This document shows positions 9,748-17,478 of a stretch of DNA of 35,636 nt, piece after piece. The notes below the pieces were generated by a model. It was not told the DNA's origin. It ran no database searches and saw only the letters and a list, made by a program, of their open reading frames with translations. Source of the stretch: Okeania sp. KiyG1. GTDB lineage: Bacteria; Cyanobacteriota; Cyanobacteriia; Cyanobacteriales; Microcoleaceae. The stretch spans positions 1 to 35,636 of the forward strand of contig NZ_BLZO01000158.1 in the NCBI RefSeq assembly GCF_014132355.1. The letters run 5' to 3'. Both the position numbers and the translations under genes were made by a program. The first letter of the stretch is position 1; each line of letters starts with the position of its first letter.

Positions 9748-9923
9748 ATTGATTGAATTAAATGCCGTTGCTGAATTGAAGTATGAATGTGCGATTGTTT
9801 GGTTATGGTCAAGCCCCCGCGCATCCCCCAATTTTGGGGGACTTCTAGAGTTTTATCCCCCCAATTTTGGCTTGCTCGGGGGGCAAAATCATACTCAGAA
9901 TCAGCAACGCTAATTAAATCAAT
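9748..9923. repeat. MITE with about 35-bp terminal inverted repeats
   Basis: The left arm (9748-9785: ATTGATTGAATTAAATGCCG, TTGCTGA, GTATGA) and right arm (9890-9923) are imperfect inverted repeats. Between them is a CCCCC..GGGGG palindrome around CAATTTTGG. A second, left-truncated copy lies at 4896-5087. Its right arm supplies the TGA stop codon of the gene at 9919-10392. Confidence 0.65.
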
Positions 9924-10392
9924 CCAGCTCAAGAAGCATTTTGAGTCTTTCTAAAACTATGGCTTCTTGTTGACTAATTTTAGGTCCTGTACCAAATATT
10001 CCTTCTCCAGAAGCATTAGCTATTTGAGTAGCGATTTCATAGAGAAATTCTTTATATTCTTGAGCTTCTTTCGGAGTAGCTTTAAGATGAGCGATCGCGA
10101 CTGCTGCTTGAATTTTTTCTTGTGCATCTTCCAGAAAGTCTGGAAAATTTACGGCATTTTCTATCTCATTTATTCGAGTTGTTTTTTCTGCAATATCTAC
10201 TAACAAATTTTGAATCAGTTGATTATCCTGATAATTTAACTTAGCGTGCTTAACTTCTTTGTTAAAAGTAAATACTTCTTTTACAGCCGAAAAAAGTGTA
10301 AATTCAGAGGCAATAATTATCATTGAAACTAAAGTAATTGCTTGTAATAATAACTGCCATTCTGAATTTGTATAATCTGCTTTAGTCGTCAT
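9919..10392 (-). CDS. Small single-pass membrane protein, conserved-type hypothetical
   Basis: This 157-aa protein starts at the ATG at 10392, inside the last codons of pyrE (11-nt overlap), so the pair is probably translationally coupled. Residues about 14-38 (LLLQAITLVSMIIIASEFTLF) form one hydrophobic helix. The rest is helical and charged. The C-terminal part (IATQIANASGEGIFGTGPKISQQEAIVLERLKMLL) resembles the helical C-terminus of TerB-like or DUF-type cyanobacterial proteins, but I do not recognise a specific family. The stop codon lies within the right arm of a MITE, so the natural C-terminus may have been altered. Function unknown. Confidence 0.65.
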   Translation of the reverse strand: MTTKADYTNSEWQLLLQAITLVSMIIIASEFTLFSAVKEVFTFNKEVKHAKLNYQDNQLIQNLLVDIAEKTTRINEIENAVNFPDFLEDAQEKIQAAVAIAHLKATPKEAQEYKEFLYEIATQIANASGEGIFGTGPKISQQEAIVLERLKMLLELD

Positions 10393-10993
10393 TTTTCTGA
10401 CTCATATTTTTCAGATTTTCTTGTAGCTCTGATATAGTAAATATTGACTCAAACTGAAGACCTTCTTTTTGATAAAGTTCTCGACCTCCTTGCTCTCTAT
10501 CTACAAGGGCAAAAACCCGCTCCACTTGATAGCTTGCTTCTCGCAGTCGATTAACAGCTAGCATTGCTGAAGCTCCAGTTGTCACAACATCTTCCAAAAC
10601 AACTACTCTAGCATTAGCTTCTAGTGAGGGTCCTTCTATATAAGCCATTGTGCCATGTCCTTTGGCCTCTTTTCGGATTATTAAAGCTGGTATTGGACGA
10701 TTTTCATAAGCTGAGACTACACTAACAGCAGTAACTATTGGATCTGCACCTAAAGTTAAACCTGCTACACCTTGAGTATCTTCAGGTAACATGGACAAGA
10801 ATAACCGTCCAGTTGCCAAAGCACCTTGGGGATGAAGAGTAACGTATTTACCATTGATGTAATAGGAGCTACGTTGTCCAGAAGATAAGATAAAATCCCC
10901 TTCGCGATAAGCTAACCGACACAACAAATTGAGTAATTCTTGTTTGATAGTGGTTAGATCGACAGTAGCTAAGGATAAAATTTGATTTGTCAT
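10382..10993 (-). CDS. pyrE: Orotate phosphoribosyltransferase PyrE
   Basis: PyrE joins orotate to PRPP, giving OMP in pyrimidine synthesis. The 203-aa length is normal. YREGDFILSSGQRSSYYINGK near the N-terminus, LTLGADPIVTAV, RKEAKGHGTMAYIEG (catalytic loop region) and VVVLEDVVTTGASAM (the PRPP-binding signature, about residues 129-143) are all present. The gene overlaps a small membrane-protein gene by 11 nt. Just upstream lie GGGAATA heptamers and no other gene, so its promoter should be between about 10994 and 11250. Confidence 0.95.
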   Translation of the reverse strand: MTNQILSLATVDLTTIKQELLNLLCRLAYREGDFILSSGQRSSYYINGKYVTLHPQGALATGRLFLSMLPEDTQGVAGLTLGADPIVTAVSVVSAYENRPIPALIIRKEAKGHGTMAYIEGPSLEANARVVVLEDVVTTGASAMLAVNRLREASYQVERVFALVDREQGGRELYQKEGLQFESIFTISELQENLKNMSQKNDD

Positions 10994-11452
10994 ACTTTTA
11001 TGGCGCTATGCGCTAGGGAATAGGGAATAGGGAATAGGGAATAGGGAACAGTAGACTGTCAAAGGGTTTTCGGTGCTCAAATGCTCCGCTAACAGAATGA
11101 GGAAATGTCCTAACCTTAAATAGATTATCGTAGGTTTCTAAGAACGGCGCGAACATTTACAAATGCTCAAAGTTAATCAGAGATAACTTCTGACTTCTGA
11201 CTTCTGACTTCTGACTTGCGCGTAGCGCTATATAATCTCACTGCTATAATACGAGCAACAAAGCCTTCATTAATTGATAATTGATAATGGATAATTGATA
11301 ATTACCTCTGGTTAAAACCGCTCTTGATTGAATATAAGGAAATATTATTTCTTTATTTCCCCGATCAAGGGGAGGCTTTAAGGCGCGAATTATTTAATTA
11401 TTAATTATTAATTATTAATTATTCGGTAATAACCTACAATAAATAATAAGGT
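10994..11452. other. Intergenic region with heptamer repeats and repeat R2
   Basis: No gene is seen. 11018-11048 is (GGGAATA)n; 11195-11218 is (CTTCTGA)n; a small GCGCGTAGCGC palindrome is at about 11217. The rest (11270-11430) is repeat R2. The pyrE promoter and the promoter of the gene at 11459 must both lie here. Confidence 0.6.
11270..11430 (+). repeat. Dispersed TTCGGTAA-ended repeat, copy R2
   Basis: It is nearly identical over about 160 bp to R4 at 17308-17476: TAATTGATAATTGATAATGG, TTACCTCTGGTT, GAATATAAGGAAATATTATT, CCGATCAAGGGGAGGCTT, AAGGCGCGAATTATT, (TAATTAT)n, then TTCGGTAAT. It is in the same orientation, 6 kb away. Confidence 0.75.
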
Positions 11453-11458
11453 ATGGCC

Positions 11459-11851
11459 ATGAATTGGAAAAGCCTTAGTGGCATAATGATTTTTTCAGCG
11501 ATCGCGACTCTAACATCTGTCCAAATTGCTGAAGCGGGACATCAAGATCCTGTTCGTACATATCAACCTTTTGCAGAAGAGTTTAACGAAGCAAGTCAAA
11601 GATATTCTGGTAACTTTTTTGATAAAACAGAGTTTTTGAATCAAATAGGCCGTTATTTCGGTATTTTAAGGTTTCCTGATGAAGCTATTTCTGACGACTT
11701 ACGCCTAGTCAATCAGCTTTATATAGAGGAACAAAGGCGACAGTTTTCTAGTACACCAGTTATTAGAACTCCTGATTTAGTTAATCCCTATAATTCATCA
11801 ATAATGACAGCTCCTCCTTCTGATTCAATTCCTACTTTTGGTGGTAATTAG
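11459..11851 (+). CDS. Small secreted protein, unknown
   Basis: This 130-aa protein starts at the ATG at 11459 (MNWKSLSGIMIFSAIATLTS), with AAGG seven nt upstream; the ATG two codons earlier is too close to that site. Residues 1-27 are a clear signal peptide ending AEA-GH. The mature part is polar and acidic (QDPVRTYQPFAEEFNEASQRY, DKTEFLNQIGRYFGILRFPDEAISDDLRLVNQLY) with a Pro/Ser-rich tail. No motif or Cys is seen and no family is recognised. A MITE starts directly after its TAG. Confidence 0.7.
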   Translation: MNWKSLSGIMIFSAIATLTSVQIAEAGHQDPVRTYQPFAEEFNEASQRYSGNFFDKTEFLNQIGRYFGILRFPDEAISDDLRLVNQLYIEEQRRQFSSTPVIRTPDLVNPYNSSIMTAPPSDSIPTFGGN

Positions 11852-12084
11852 GTAAGCATTTCCTGCGGACTGCTGCGCAAACAGCCGTCAGCTATTAGCT
11901 AGCCTCCTCCGGAGGAACTGCGTTAACAGCTATTAATTTTGAGGAAGATAAAAGCAACCTTTGAAATTGAGTTTGAATAAAATTTACTGGCAAAGTCCTC
12001 TTCCTAAACCTTAGAAGTAATTACTCATTACTGATAGCTGAGTGCTAATAGCTGGTTGCGCAGCATTCCGCAGGAAATGCTTAC
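11852..12084. repeat. 233-bp MITE with about 33-bp terminal inverted repeats
   Basis: The left arm GTAAGCATTTCCTGCGGACT then GCTGCGCAAACAGC and the right arm, read in reverse complement, differ at two positions over 33 bp. The inside contains CCTCCTCCGGAGGA and several TAGCTATTA-like boxes. A miniature relative (GTAAGCATTC..GAATGCTTAC) lies at 17061-17107, and single arms at 17252 and 23397. It begins at the base after the upstream stop codon. Confidence 0.75.
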
Positions 12085-12135
12085 ATCCTATCCACTTTGA
12101 AGCAGAAGTAATTATTAATTATTAATTATTAATTA

Positions 12136-14313
12136 TTAATTATTAATTGTTGAATAACCCCTAGGCGTAATCATCCAATTATTGTAAATACCTGTAGATT
12201 CATTACCAATCAAAATTACGGTCAACATATCAATAGAAAACTCCAATAATTTATCCAAACTTGTCAAGGTAATTTCCTCATTTTCTCGATAAACAGACCG
12301 GACAATTGCTACTGGAGTTTCCGGTTTACGATACTCTAAAAAGATATTCACAGCTTTAACTAATTGTTCTGTTCTTTTCTGGGATTTAGGATTATAAAGT
12401 GCCACAACAAAATCTGCCATTGCTACAGCATTTAAACGTTTTTCTATTACCTCCCAAGGTGTTAATAAATCGCTCAAACTAATAGCACAAAAATCGTGCA
12501 TCAAAGGCGCACCAACTCTAGCAGCAGCAGATTGTAAAGCACTAACTCCAGGAAATACTTCTACCATGGGAATTTTGCCATCCCAACCTGTGGCTCGAAG
12601 TTGTTCTAAAACTAATCCTGCCATACCATAAATTCCACAATCTCCAGAAGAAACTACTGCGACATTTAAGCCAAAATTTGCCAATTCAATTGCTCTTTCT
12701 GCTCGTTCTTTTTCTTGAGTAATAGGTAGTTTTTCGATGATTTGTCCAGGATTTAATAAGGGTTTAATTAAGTCAATATAAAGAGAATAACCAATGACAA
12801 CATCAGCATAACTAACAGCCATTTGAGCTGCGGGTGTCATCTGTTCTAATTTTCCTGGACCAGTGCCAATTAACAATAGTTTTCCAGTTCTTCCTGTATA
12901 TTCTTTTTGAGATATAGCTACAGCAATAGTTGCTGCTCCTGGTTCGCCTTCTAGACGAAATATTTGTTTGCGGACTAATAAATTACTTTCATTAATTCCC
13001 TGAAAAGTTGAGGATAAATTGTCGGTATTTTCTTTTGATTCTGAATTAAGATGATCTTTTTCTTTTGAGTTTAATATCTCGCCGTCTACACGGTGTTTAT
13101 AATTGGTTGGGGTTTGATTCCTCATCCACTTTTTACTTCTTACTTCTTCCTCTCTTGGTGCGCATTCCCTTGCGTCTGTCGCCGACGCGGGGTCGCACCG
13201 CTTCTTACTTCTTCCTTCTTCCTTCTTACTTTTGACTTTTGACTTTTGACTTTTGACTTCTCTTGTGACTTTTGACTTTTGACTTTTGACTTCTCTTGCC
13301 CCTAAAATTGCAGCAGCTTCAGCCACACTAGGAGTTCCTACTTCCTGAGCAACAATATTAGAAGGAGTCGGCACTTCAACACAGCTTAATAACTCTGAAG
13401 AAAAAGTCTGCAAAGGTAAATTTTGTTCCTGACAAAATTCTACTAACCCTATTTCATCAACTTTAATATTGATAGTGGCAATTCCAGCGATCGCTCCTTC
13501 AGCTAAATGATGAACTTGAAATACTTGTTGAACAGCAGTTGCAATTAATTTTTTAGAAGTACCTCTTTCACAACCAACCCCTATCCACAAAACTCGTGGA
13601 TGCCATTGCACTTTCGGTAAATCTGAATCTGGAGCAAACTGGCGTTGAGTAAAACTAATCCAAATTCTGGCCTTGGGAGTAGGAGCAGAGCGATCGCCTA
13701 TTTCTGGAAATCCAAATTCAAATGGATGATTCTGGGGTAGATGCTTTTGCCACAAGGTCGAACCCACTTCCTGAATTACTTGTACGGTTTCTCCTCTAGC
13801 AACTATTCCACTGACTTTATTCCAGTCACCTTCCCCGCGTCGCCAACCAAAAGGTTTACCCAAAATATCAATACCAGGTAATCCTAAATTATGGGATGCG
13901 CCTGTAATAATTGGGATGGCGTTCAGGAGGCGGGCGAGTACATTAGTTAGTTTATCGGCACCACCTTGATGTCCACCACATAAACTAATGACAAATTTAC
14001 CTACTTCATCTATAACAACTACTGCTGGATCGTGATATTTATCTTTTAACAGTGGAGAGATTAAACGTACAACTGCACCACTGGCGAGACAGAAAACTAT
14101 AGCACTATAGTTTTGCCAAATATTTGCTAGATGATTTTTCAGGGAGTCGGTGTAAATTTCGGCGTTAACTGTAGAATTTGTTGTGTGTTGACAAGACTCT
14201 GGTATCCACAGAGTTGCTCCCATTGTCTGGCAAATAGGTTGTAATAATTTTGTTGCTGTGGGAGTTGTGGCGATCGCTGCTATGGGTTGAAATTCTTGGC
14301 CAATTAAATTCAT
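12136..14313 (-). CDS. cobJ: Cobalamin biosynthesis fusion CbiG-CobJ (CbiH)
   Basis: This 725-aa bifunctional protein acts in corrin-ring synthesis. Residues about 1-335 are CbiG, the cobalt-precorrin-5A hydrolase (CLASGAVVRLISPLL, CGGHQGGADKLT, then WIGVGCERGTS and EAAAILGA). Residues about 470-720 are CobJ/CbiH, the precorrin-3B C17-methyltransferase, with SAM-site LLLIGTGPG, VVIGYSLYIDLI, VVSSGDCGIYGMAG, EVFPGVSALQSAAARVGAPL and VALYNPKS. The fusion is common in cyanobacteria. The linker (about 338-395) is encoded by heptamer repeats and a GC-rich palindrome ([29 protein letters not shown]) and is not expected in relatives. The ribosome site before MNLIGQEF is weak. No neighbouring cob gene is present. 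Confidence 0.93.
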   Translation of the reverse strand: MNLIGQEFQPIAAIATTPTATKLLQPICQTMGATLWIPESCQHTTNSTVNAEIYTDSLKNHLANIWQNYSAIVFCLASGAVVRLISPLLKDKYHDPAVVVIDEVGKFVISLCGGHQGGADKLTNVLARLLNAIPIITGASHNLGLPGIDILGKPFGWRRGEGDWNKVSGIVARGETVQVIQEVGSTLWQKHLPQNHPFEFGFPEIGDRSAPTPKARIWISFTQRQFAPDSDLPKVQWHPRVLWIGVGCERGTSKKLIATAVQQVFQVHHLAEGAIAGIATINIKVDEIGLVEFCQEQNLPLQTFSSELLSCVEVPTPSNIVAQEVGTPSVAEAAAILGAREVKSQKSKVTREVKSQKSKVKSKKEEGRSKKRCDPASATDARECAPREEEVRSKKWMRNQTPTNYKHRVDGEILNSKEKDHLNSESKENTDNLSSTFQGINESNLLVRKQIFRLEGEPGAATIAVAISQKEYTGRTGKLLLIGTGPGKLEQMTPAAQMAVSYADVVIGYSLYIDLIKPLLNPGQIIEKLPITQEKERAERAIELANFGLNVAVVSSGDCGIYGMAGLVLEQLRATGWDGKIPMVEVFPGVSALQSAAARVGAPLMHDFCAISLSDLLTPWEVIEKRLNAVAMADFVVALYNPKSQKRTEQLVKAVNIFLEYRKPETPVAIVRSVYRENEEITLTSLDKLLEFSIDMLTVILIGNESTGIYNNWMITPRGYSTINN
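13130..13305. repeat. Heptamer array and palindrome within the CbiG-CobJ linker
   Basis: (ACTTTTG)n and (CTTACTT)n heptamers flank a GC-rich unit (TGCGCATTCCCTTGCGTC, GTCGCCGACGCGGGGTCGCA). Similar heptamers occur between genes throughout the window. All pieces are open in the coding frame and keep the fusion in frame. Confidence 0.8.
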
Positions 14314-14550
14314 TTTTTAGGTATTTGAAATAGAAGCCATTTGTTATCTTGGCAAAGGTAGGGGTTTTTGGCAAAGGAATAATTTCAGCGATTTGTTGTC
14401 CAATTTTTGTCAAATTTTGTTGGCCAGTTAAAAAATCTAAAATTTTTATCACAAAAACATAGAAAAGAGTGTTGGGTTAACAATTTATAACAGTTGCCAT
14501 TACTGTATTTGACATATCAAGATCTTAAAACATTAGACAACTTAAAATTT

Positions 14551-14770
14551 AGCTAGACTTACGAACCCATTCTTGCCCGCACTGCGGCATAGTAATAGAC
14601 TGGGACTTGTTTGCCTAGCATGACCTAGGAAATGGGGCGATAAATATCAAAAATAGGGCGGTAGGACATTCCGTCCTTAAAGCACGCGCTTGCCCGACGG
14701 GATACCGGGGTTACGAAACGAGAAGCCCACACTATAGCGTCAGCGAGCGTGTGGGAGATGTCACACAAAG
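14551..14770 (+). pseudogene. TnpB C-terminal remnant with right end
   Basis: The plus strand reads LDLRTHSCPHCGIVIDWDL, then seven inserted codons (FA-stop-HDLG), then NGAINIKNRAVGHSVLKARA and a degenerate tail. CPHC is half of the zinc ribbon, the D before WDL is the RuvC-III position, and NxAINIKNRAVGH-VLKA is characteristic of this TnpB subfamily. A hairpin CCCACAC/GTGTGGG (14726-14755) followed by AGATGTCAC resembles the right end and guide-RNA tail. Nothing of the N-terminal two-thirds remains. The window 14314-14550 shows no supported gene. Confidence 0.7.
14610..14630 (+). repeat. 21-nt short dispersed repeat inside the tnpB remnant
   Basis: TTTGCCTA followed by GCATGACCTAGGA sits between codons DL and NG of the RuvC-III segment. 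Removing these 21 nt restores a continuous DWDLNGAINIKN frame. It is the same element and the same codon position as at 7071-7091. Confidence 0.7.
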
Positions 14771-14820
14771 GTTCTTGAGTCCTATAACTGTTGTTTACTA
14801 ACACCAAAAAATATAGACTC

Positions 14821-14955
14821 TCCTAGACGAACATCTACAAAATGTCTAGGATATGACACAATCGCGAAAAAAATTAGGAACCTATGTCAAAACTTGAAAA
14901 AAGGTCAAAGCTATCACAAATATGATTGACATCCCTAGACAAGGGATGCTAACTT
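14821..14955 (+). promoter_or_regulatory. Promoter with CCTAGAC inverted/direct repeats
   Basis: TCCTAGAC (14821) and GTCTAGGA (14844) form a perfect 8-bp inverted repeat, and a third CCTAGAC lies at 14934-14940. The third box falls between TTGACA (14926-14931) and TAACTT (14950-14955), a plausible -35/-10 pair with an 18-nt spacer. ATCCCT/AGGGAT also flank the third box. The arrangement suggests operator control of the TnpB-related gene; the regulator is unknown. Confidence 0.4.
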
Positions 14956-14989
14956 TGATTTTAGTAATTGAATGTAAGTCCTAACAGTC

Positions 14990-16615
14990 ATGGCTAAATC
15001 TCACGGTTCCTTAACAGGGATAGAAGCCAAAATTGAATATCATCCTGCATTTGAGGAACTAGGAGCATTGTATGAATCCTGGAAACGCTCTGCTATTAAC
15101 TGGATGCAAACAGAAAAATTGTCAGAATCGGAAGTAGAAAAGCGTCTGATGAAAAAGTTTAACATTAAATGGGCTTATGCTGATTCAATTGCTACTGAAG
15201 CACGAACATGTTTAAACCAATTAAAAACAGCTAAAAAAACCTAATTTCTAAATTAGAGTTACAAATAAGCGCTAAAACAACTGCGACAAAAAACTCATCA
15301 CTAAACTAGAAAAAACTTTAAAATTAGCAATAAAAAAGGTTTTCCACATATACAGGCTCAAAATAAATTTTGTCATAAATTGCTAGGTTTAAAGAGTAAA
15401 ATCCAGAAAATAGCTAGTCTGAAACGAAAATTAAAGAAGTTAAAAAATACAGAACGTCTACATATTTGTTTTGGCTCACAGAAATTATTTAAAGCTCAAC
15501 ACAATTTAGCAGAAAACGGATATAAAACCCAAGATGAATGGAATGTAGATTGGAGAAAAAAACGCTCAGGCAGGTTTTTCTGTATAGGAAAATCTCAGCC
15601 AGGCTGTGGAACTATGATGAAAGTTTTCTCATTACAAGAGGATGGTAAATATCAACTACAAGTTCAACTACCTAGACCATTACAAGACAAATATGGTCAG
15701 AAAATTCTAACAGTATTTTCAGTTTCAAATAGGAATGGTAGATATAGAGCAACAGATTTAGATTATGCCATAAACAATTTCAAACCAATCACAATTTCTA
15801 TTTTTCGTAGAGAACATAAACAAGACAATTGGTATGTACATCTTTCAACTTATGTACAAGAAATTCCAGTAGTTCATACTAAAAAAAATGGTTGTATAGG
15901 TATTGACTTTAATGCTGATTCAATTTCAGTTACTTATGTGAAGTGGGATGGGAATATTGAGTATTTAGAAGACATATCTAGAGAGTGGAAAAATCAAACT
16001 ACAGGACAACGACAAGCATCTATCAGAAATATTGTTTGTCAAGCTGTTTTCTTAGCAGAATTTTTTGAATGTGCTATTGCTATTGAGTCTCTAGACTTTA
16101 GCAAAAAAAAGGCCAAGATGAGTGGATATTGTAAAGTTTATAATGAGATGCTTTCCAACTTATCTACTGGAATATTTAGAGAAACTTTAGAGTCACGTTG
16201 TAGAAGATTTGGGGTGGAATTAATTAAAGTAAATCCAGCTTTTACCAGCGTGATTGGGATGATTAATTATATGGCTAAATATGGCCTCAATAGTGGCACT
16301 GCTGCTGCTTTAGTAATTGGCCGTAGAGCGTTAAAGTTATCAGAAAAAATCCCCAAATGTTTGTTGAGACCAGAGGATGTCAACAAACATGATTGGAGTC
16401 ATTGGAGACGAGTTGCTAGTTTTATTAAACTACATAGTATCCGGAGGACTCAACTTTTTCAGTGGAGGAAAGTCCTTGAGGGAATCCTAACCCATAGTTT
16501 GTGGGCGGAAACATCATGTCGGCGAAGACAAAACTTTCTTTGCGAGTACACATTGAAACAGGTGAGTAATGAAATCATTTGCAGTCACCGATGGCAAATG
16601 TCTAGTTTTGTCTAG
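14990..16615 (+). pseudogene. TnpB-related (IS200/IS605 accessory-type) RuvC-like protein, frameshifted
   Basis: The N-terminal piece (14990-15241, MAKSHGSLTGIEAKIEYH through FNIKWAYADSIATEA) and the large piece (from about 15320; in a single frame 15380-16615) form one protein of roughly 530 aa. Between them the coiled segment LITKLEKTLKLAIKK and HIQAQNKFCHKL can be read only by switching frames at A-runs. RuvC-I is GIDFNADSISVTYV and RuvC-II is IAIESLDFSKKKA. The third motif region is KYGLNSGTAAALVIGRRALKL, with no acidic residue in the usual place. There is no zinc ribbon. This fits the TnpB-related accessory family better than active TnpB; nuclease activity is doubtful. No adjacent tnpA and no clear transposon ends are seen. 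Confidence 0.7.
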
Positions 16616-16680
16616 TTTTCAAGAAGGTGCAATAATTATAGGTGCTTAATTTAAGACCCATAAATAACAAGGAGAAAAAA

Positions 16681-16887
16681 ATGAAGCAAAAAACAAACAC
16701 CATTATTTTAGAGATGGGCACAGCTAAAAGTAGAGATATCCGCGATTTGCACAGAGGTGAAGGTAAGATATTCAAGAACATAGCAAAAATGCTCAAACAA
16801 CTGAAAGAATCAGGTGAAACCCCAGAAGATGCACAACCTATAATTATAATTGTCAGGAAAAAAGTAAAAGAAAGGATTTTTGACTAA
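16681..16887 (+). CDS. 68-aa protein, possible DUF6200-like
   Basis: The start is ATG 16681 with a strong AAGGAG six nt upstream. The protein (MKQKTNTIILEMGTAKSRDI, HRGEGKIFKNIAKMLKQLKE, DAQPIIIIVRKK) has a beta-strand/basic-helix pattern. The order is: hydrophobic strand, G-K/R-x-R, RGEGK, a helix, then DAQPhhhhhRKK. This resembles, from memory, the small DUF6200-type proteins, but I cannot confirm that. It follows the TnpB-related gene by 65 bp on the same strand and could be co-transcribed with it. It may have a nucleic-acid-binding role (inference from its basic charge only). Confidence 0.55.
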   Translation: MKQKTNTIILEMGTAKSRDIRDLHRGEGKIFKNIAKMLKQLKESGETPEDAQPIIIIVRKKVKERIFD

Positions 16888-16930
16888 GTAAGTAATCGAA
16901 TTATCTAGCTCTTGCTATGGGGTGAGTTCA

Positions 16931-17050
16931 ACAATTAATAATGAATAATTAATAATTAATTATTAATTATTCATTATTACCGAAATATTGCGGTTTAAAG
17001 CCTCCCCTTTTAAGGGGATAATAAATAAAAATTTTCATGATTAGTCAATC
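16931..17050 (-). repeat. Dispersed repeat R3 (reverse orientation)
   Basis: An ATTAATAATGAATAATT tract, then ATTACCGAAATATTGCGG, CCTCCCCTTTTAAGGGGATAA and AAAATTTTCATGATTAGTCA match R1. The remaining 16888-17478 gap holds a 47-bp palindromic MITE relative (17061-17107), a short-dispersed-repeat unit (17252-17272) and R4. No gene is seen there. Confidence 0.55.
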
Positions 17051-17307
17051 CGATCGTAAGCATTCCGCAGGAAGAGCTGACCGCTAGTAGCTGAATGCTT
17101 ACGGGGGGTTTAATGAATATAGACTGTTTCAGCCAGCTTTTATAGTAAGTATAAATTCTGACTCAATTAGTAAAGCTTTTATCTAAAATTAAAAGCAATA
17201 GCTGATTGCTGAAGTCCGCAGTTCCGACCACAGGAGACTAGCTGACGGCTGTTTGCGCAGCATGACCTAAGAAATGCTTAAATCCTATCTGTTTTAAAGG
17301 AGAGTTC

Positions 17308-17476
17308 ATTAATTGATAATTGATAATGGATAATTGATAATTACCTCTGGTTTTAACCGCTACGGAATTGAATATAAGGAAATATTATTTCTTTATTTCC
17401 CGATCAAGGGGAGGCTTCAAGGCGCGAATTATTTAATTATTAATTATTAATTATTAATTATTAATTATTCGGTAAT
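17308..17476 (+). repeat. Dispersed repeat R4
   Basis: It is a near-identical partner of R2 (11270-11430). Its TTCGGTAAT end lies two bases from the rsmA stop codon, on the 3' side of that gene. Confidence 0.75.
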
Positions 17477-17478
17477 TC

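Noticed and set aside
14165-14452. 95-aa minus-strand ORF upstream of CbiG
   Set aside because: Most of it overlaps the CbiG frame in another frame; the unique first 45 residues match no family I know.
16463-16475. GGAGGAAAGTCC resembling the RNase P RNA core
   Set aside because: It lies inside the coding frame of the TnpB-related gene and no other RNase P RNA motifs follow.
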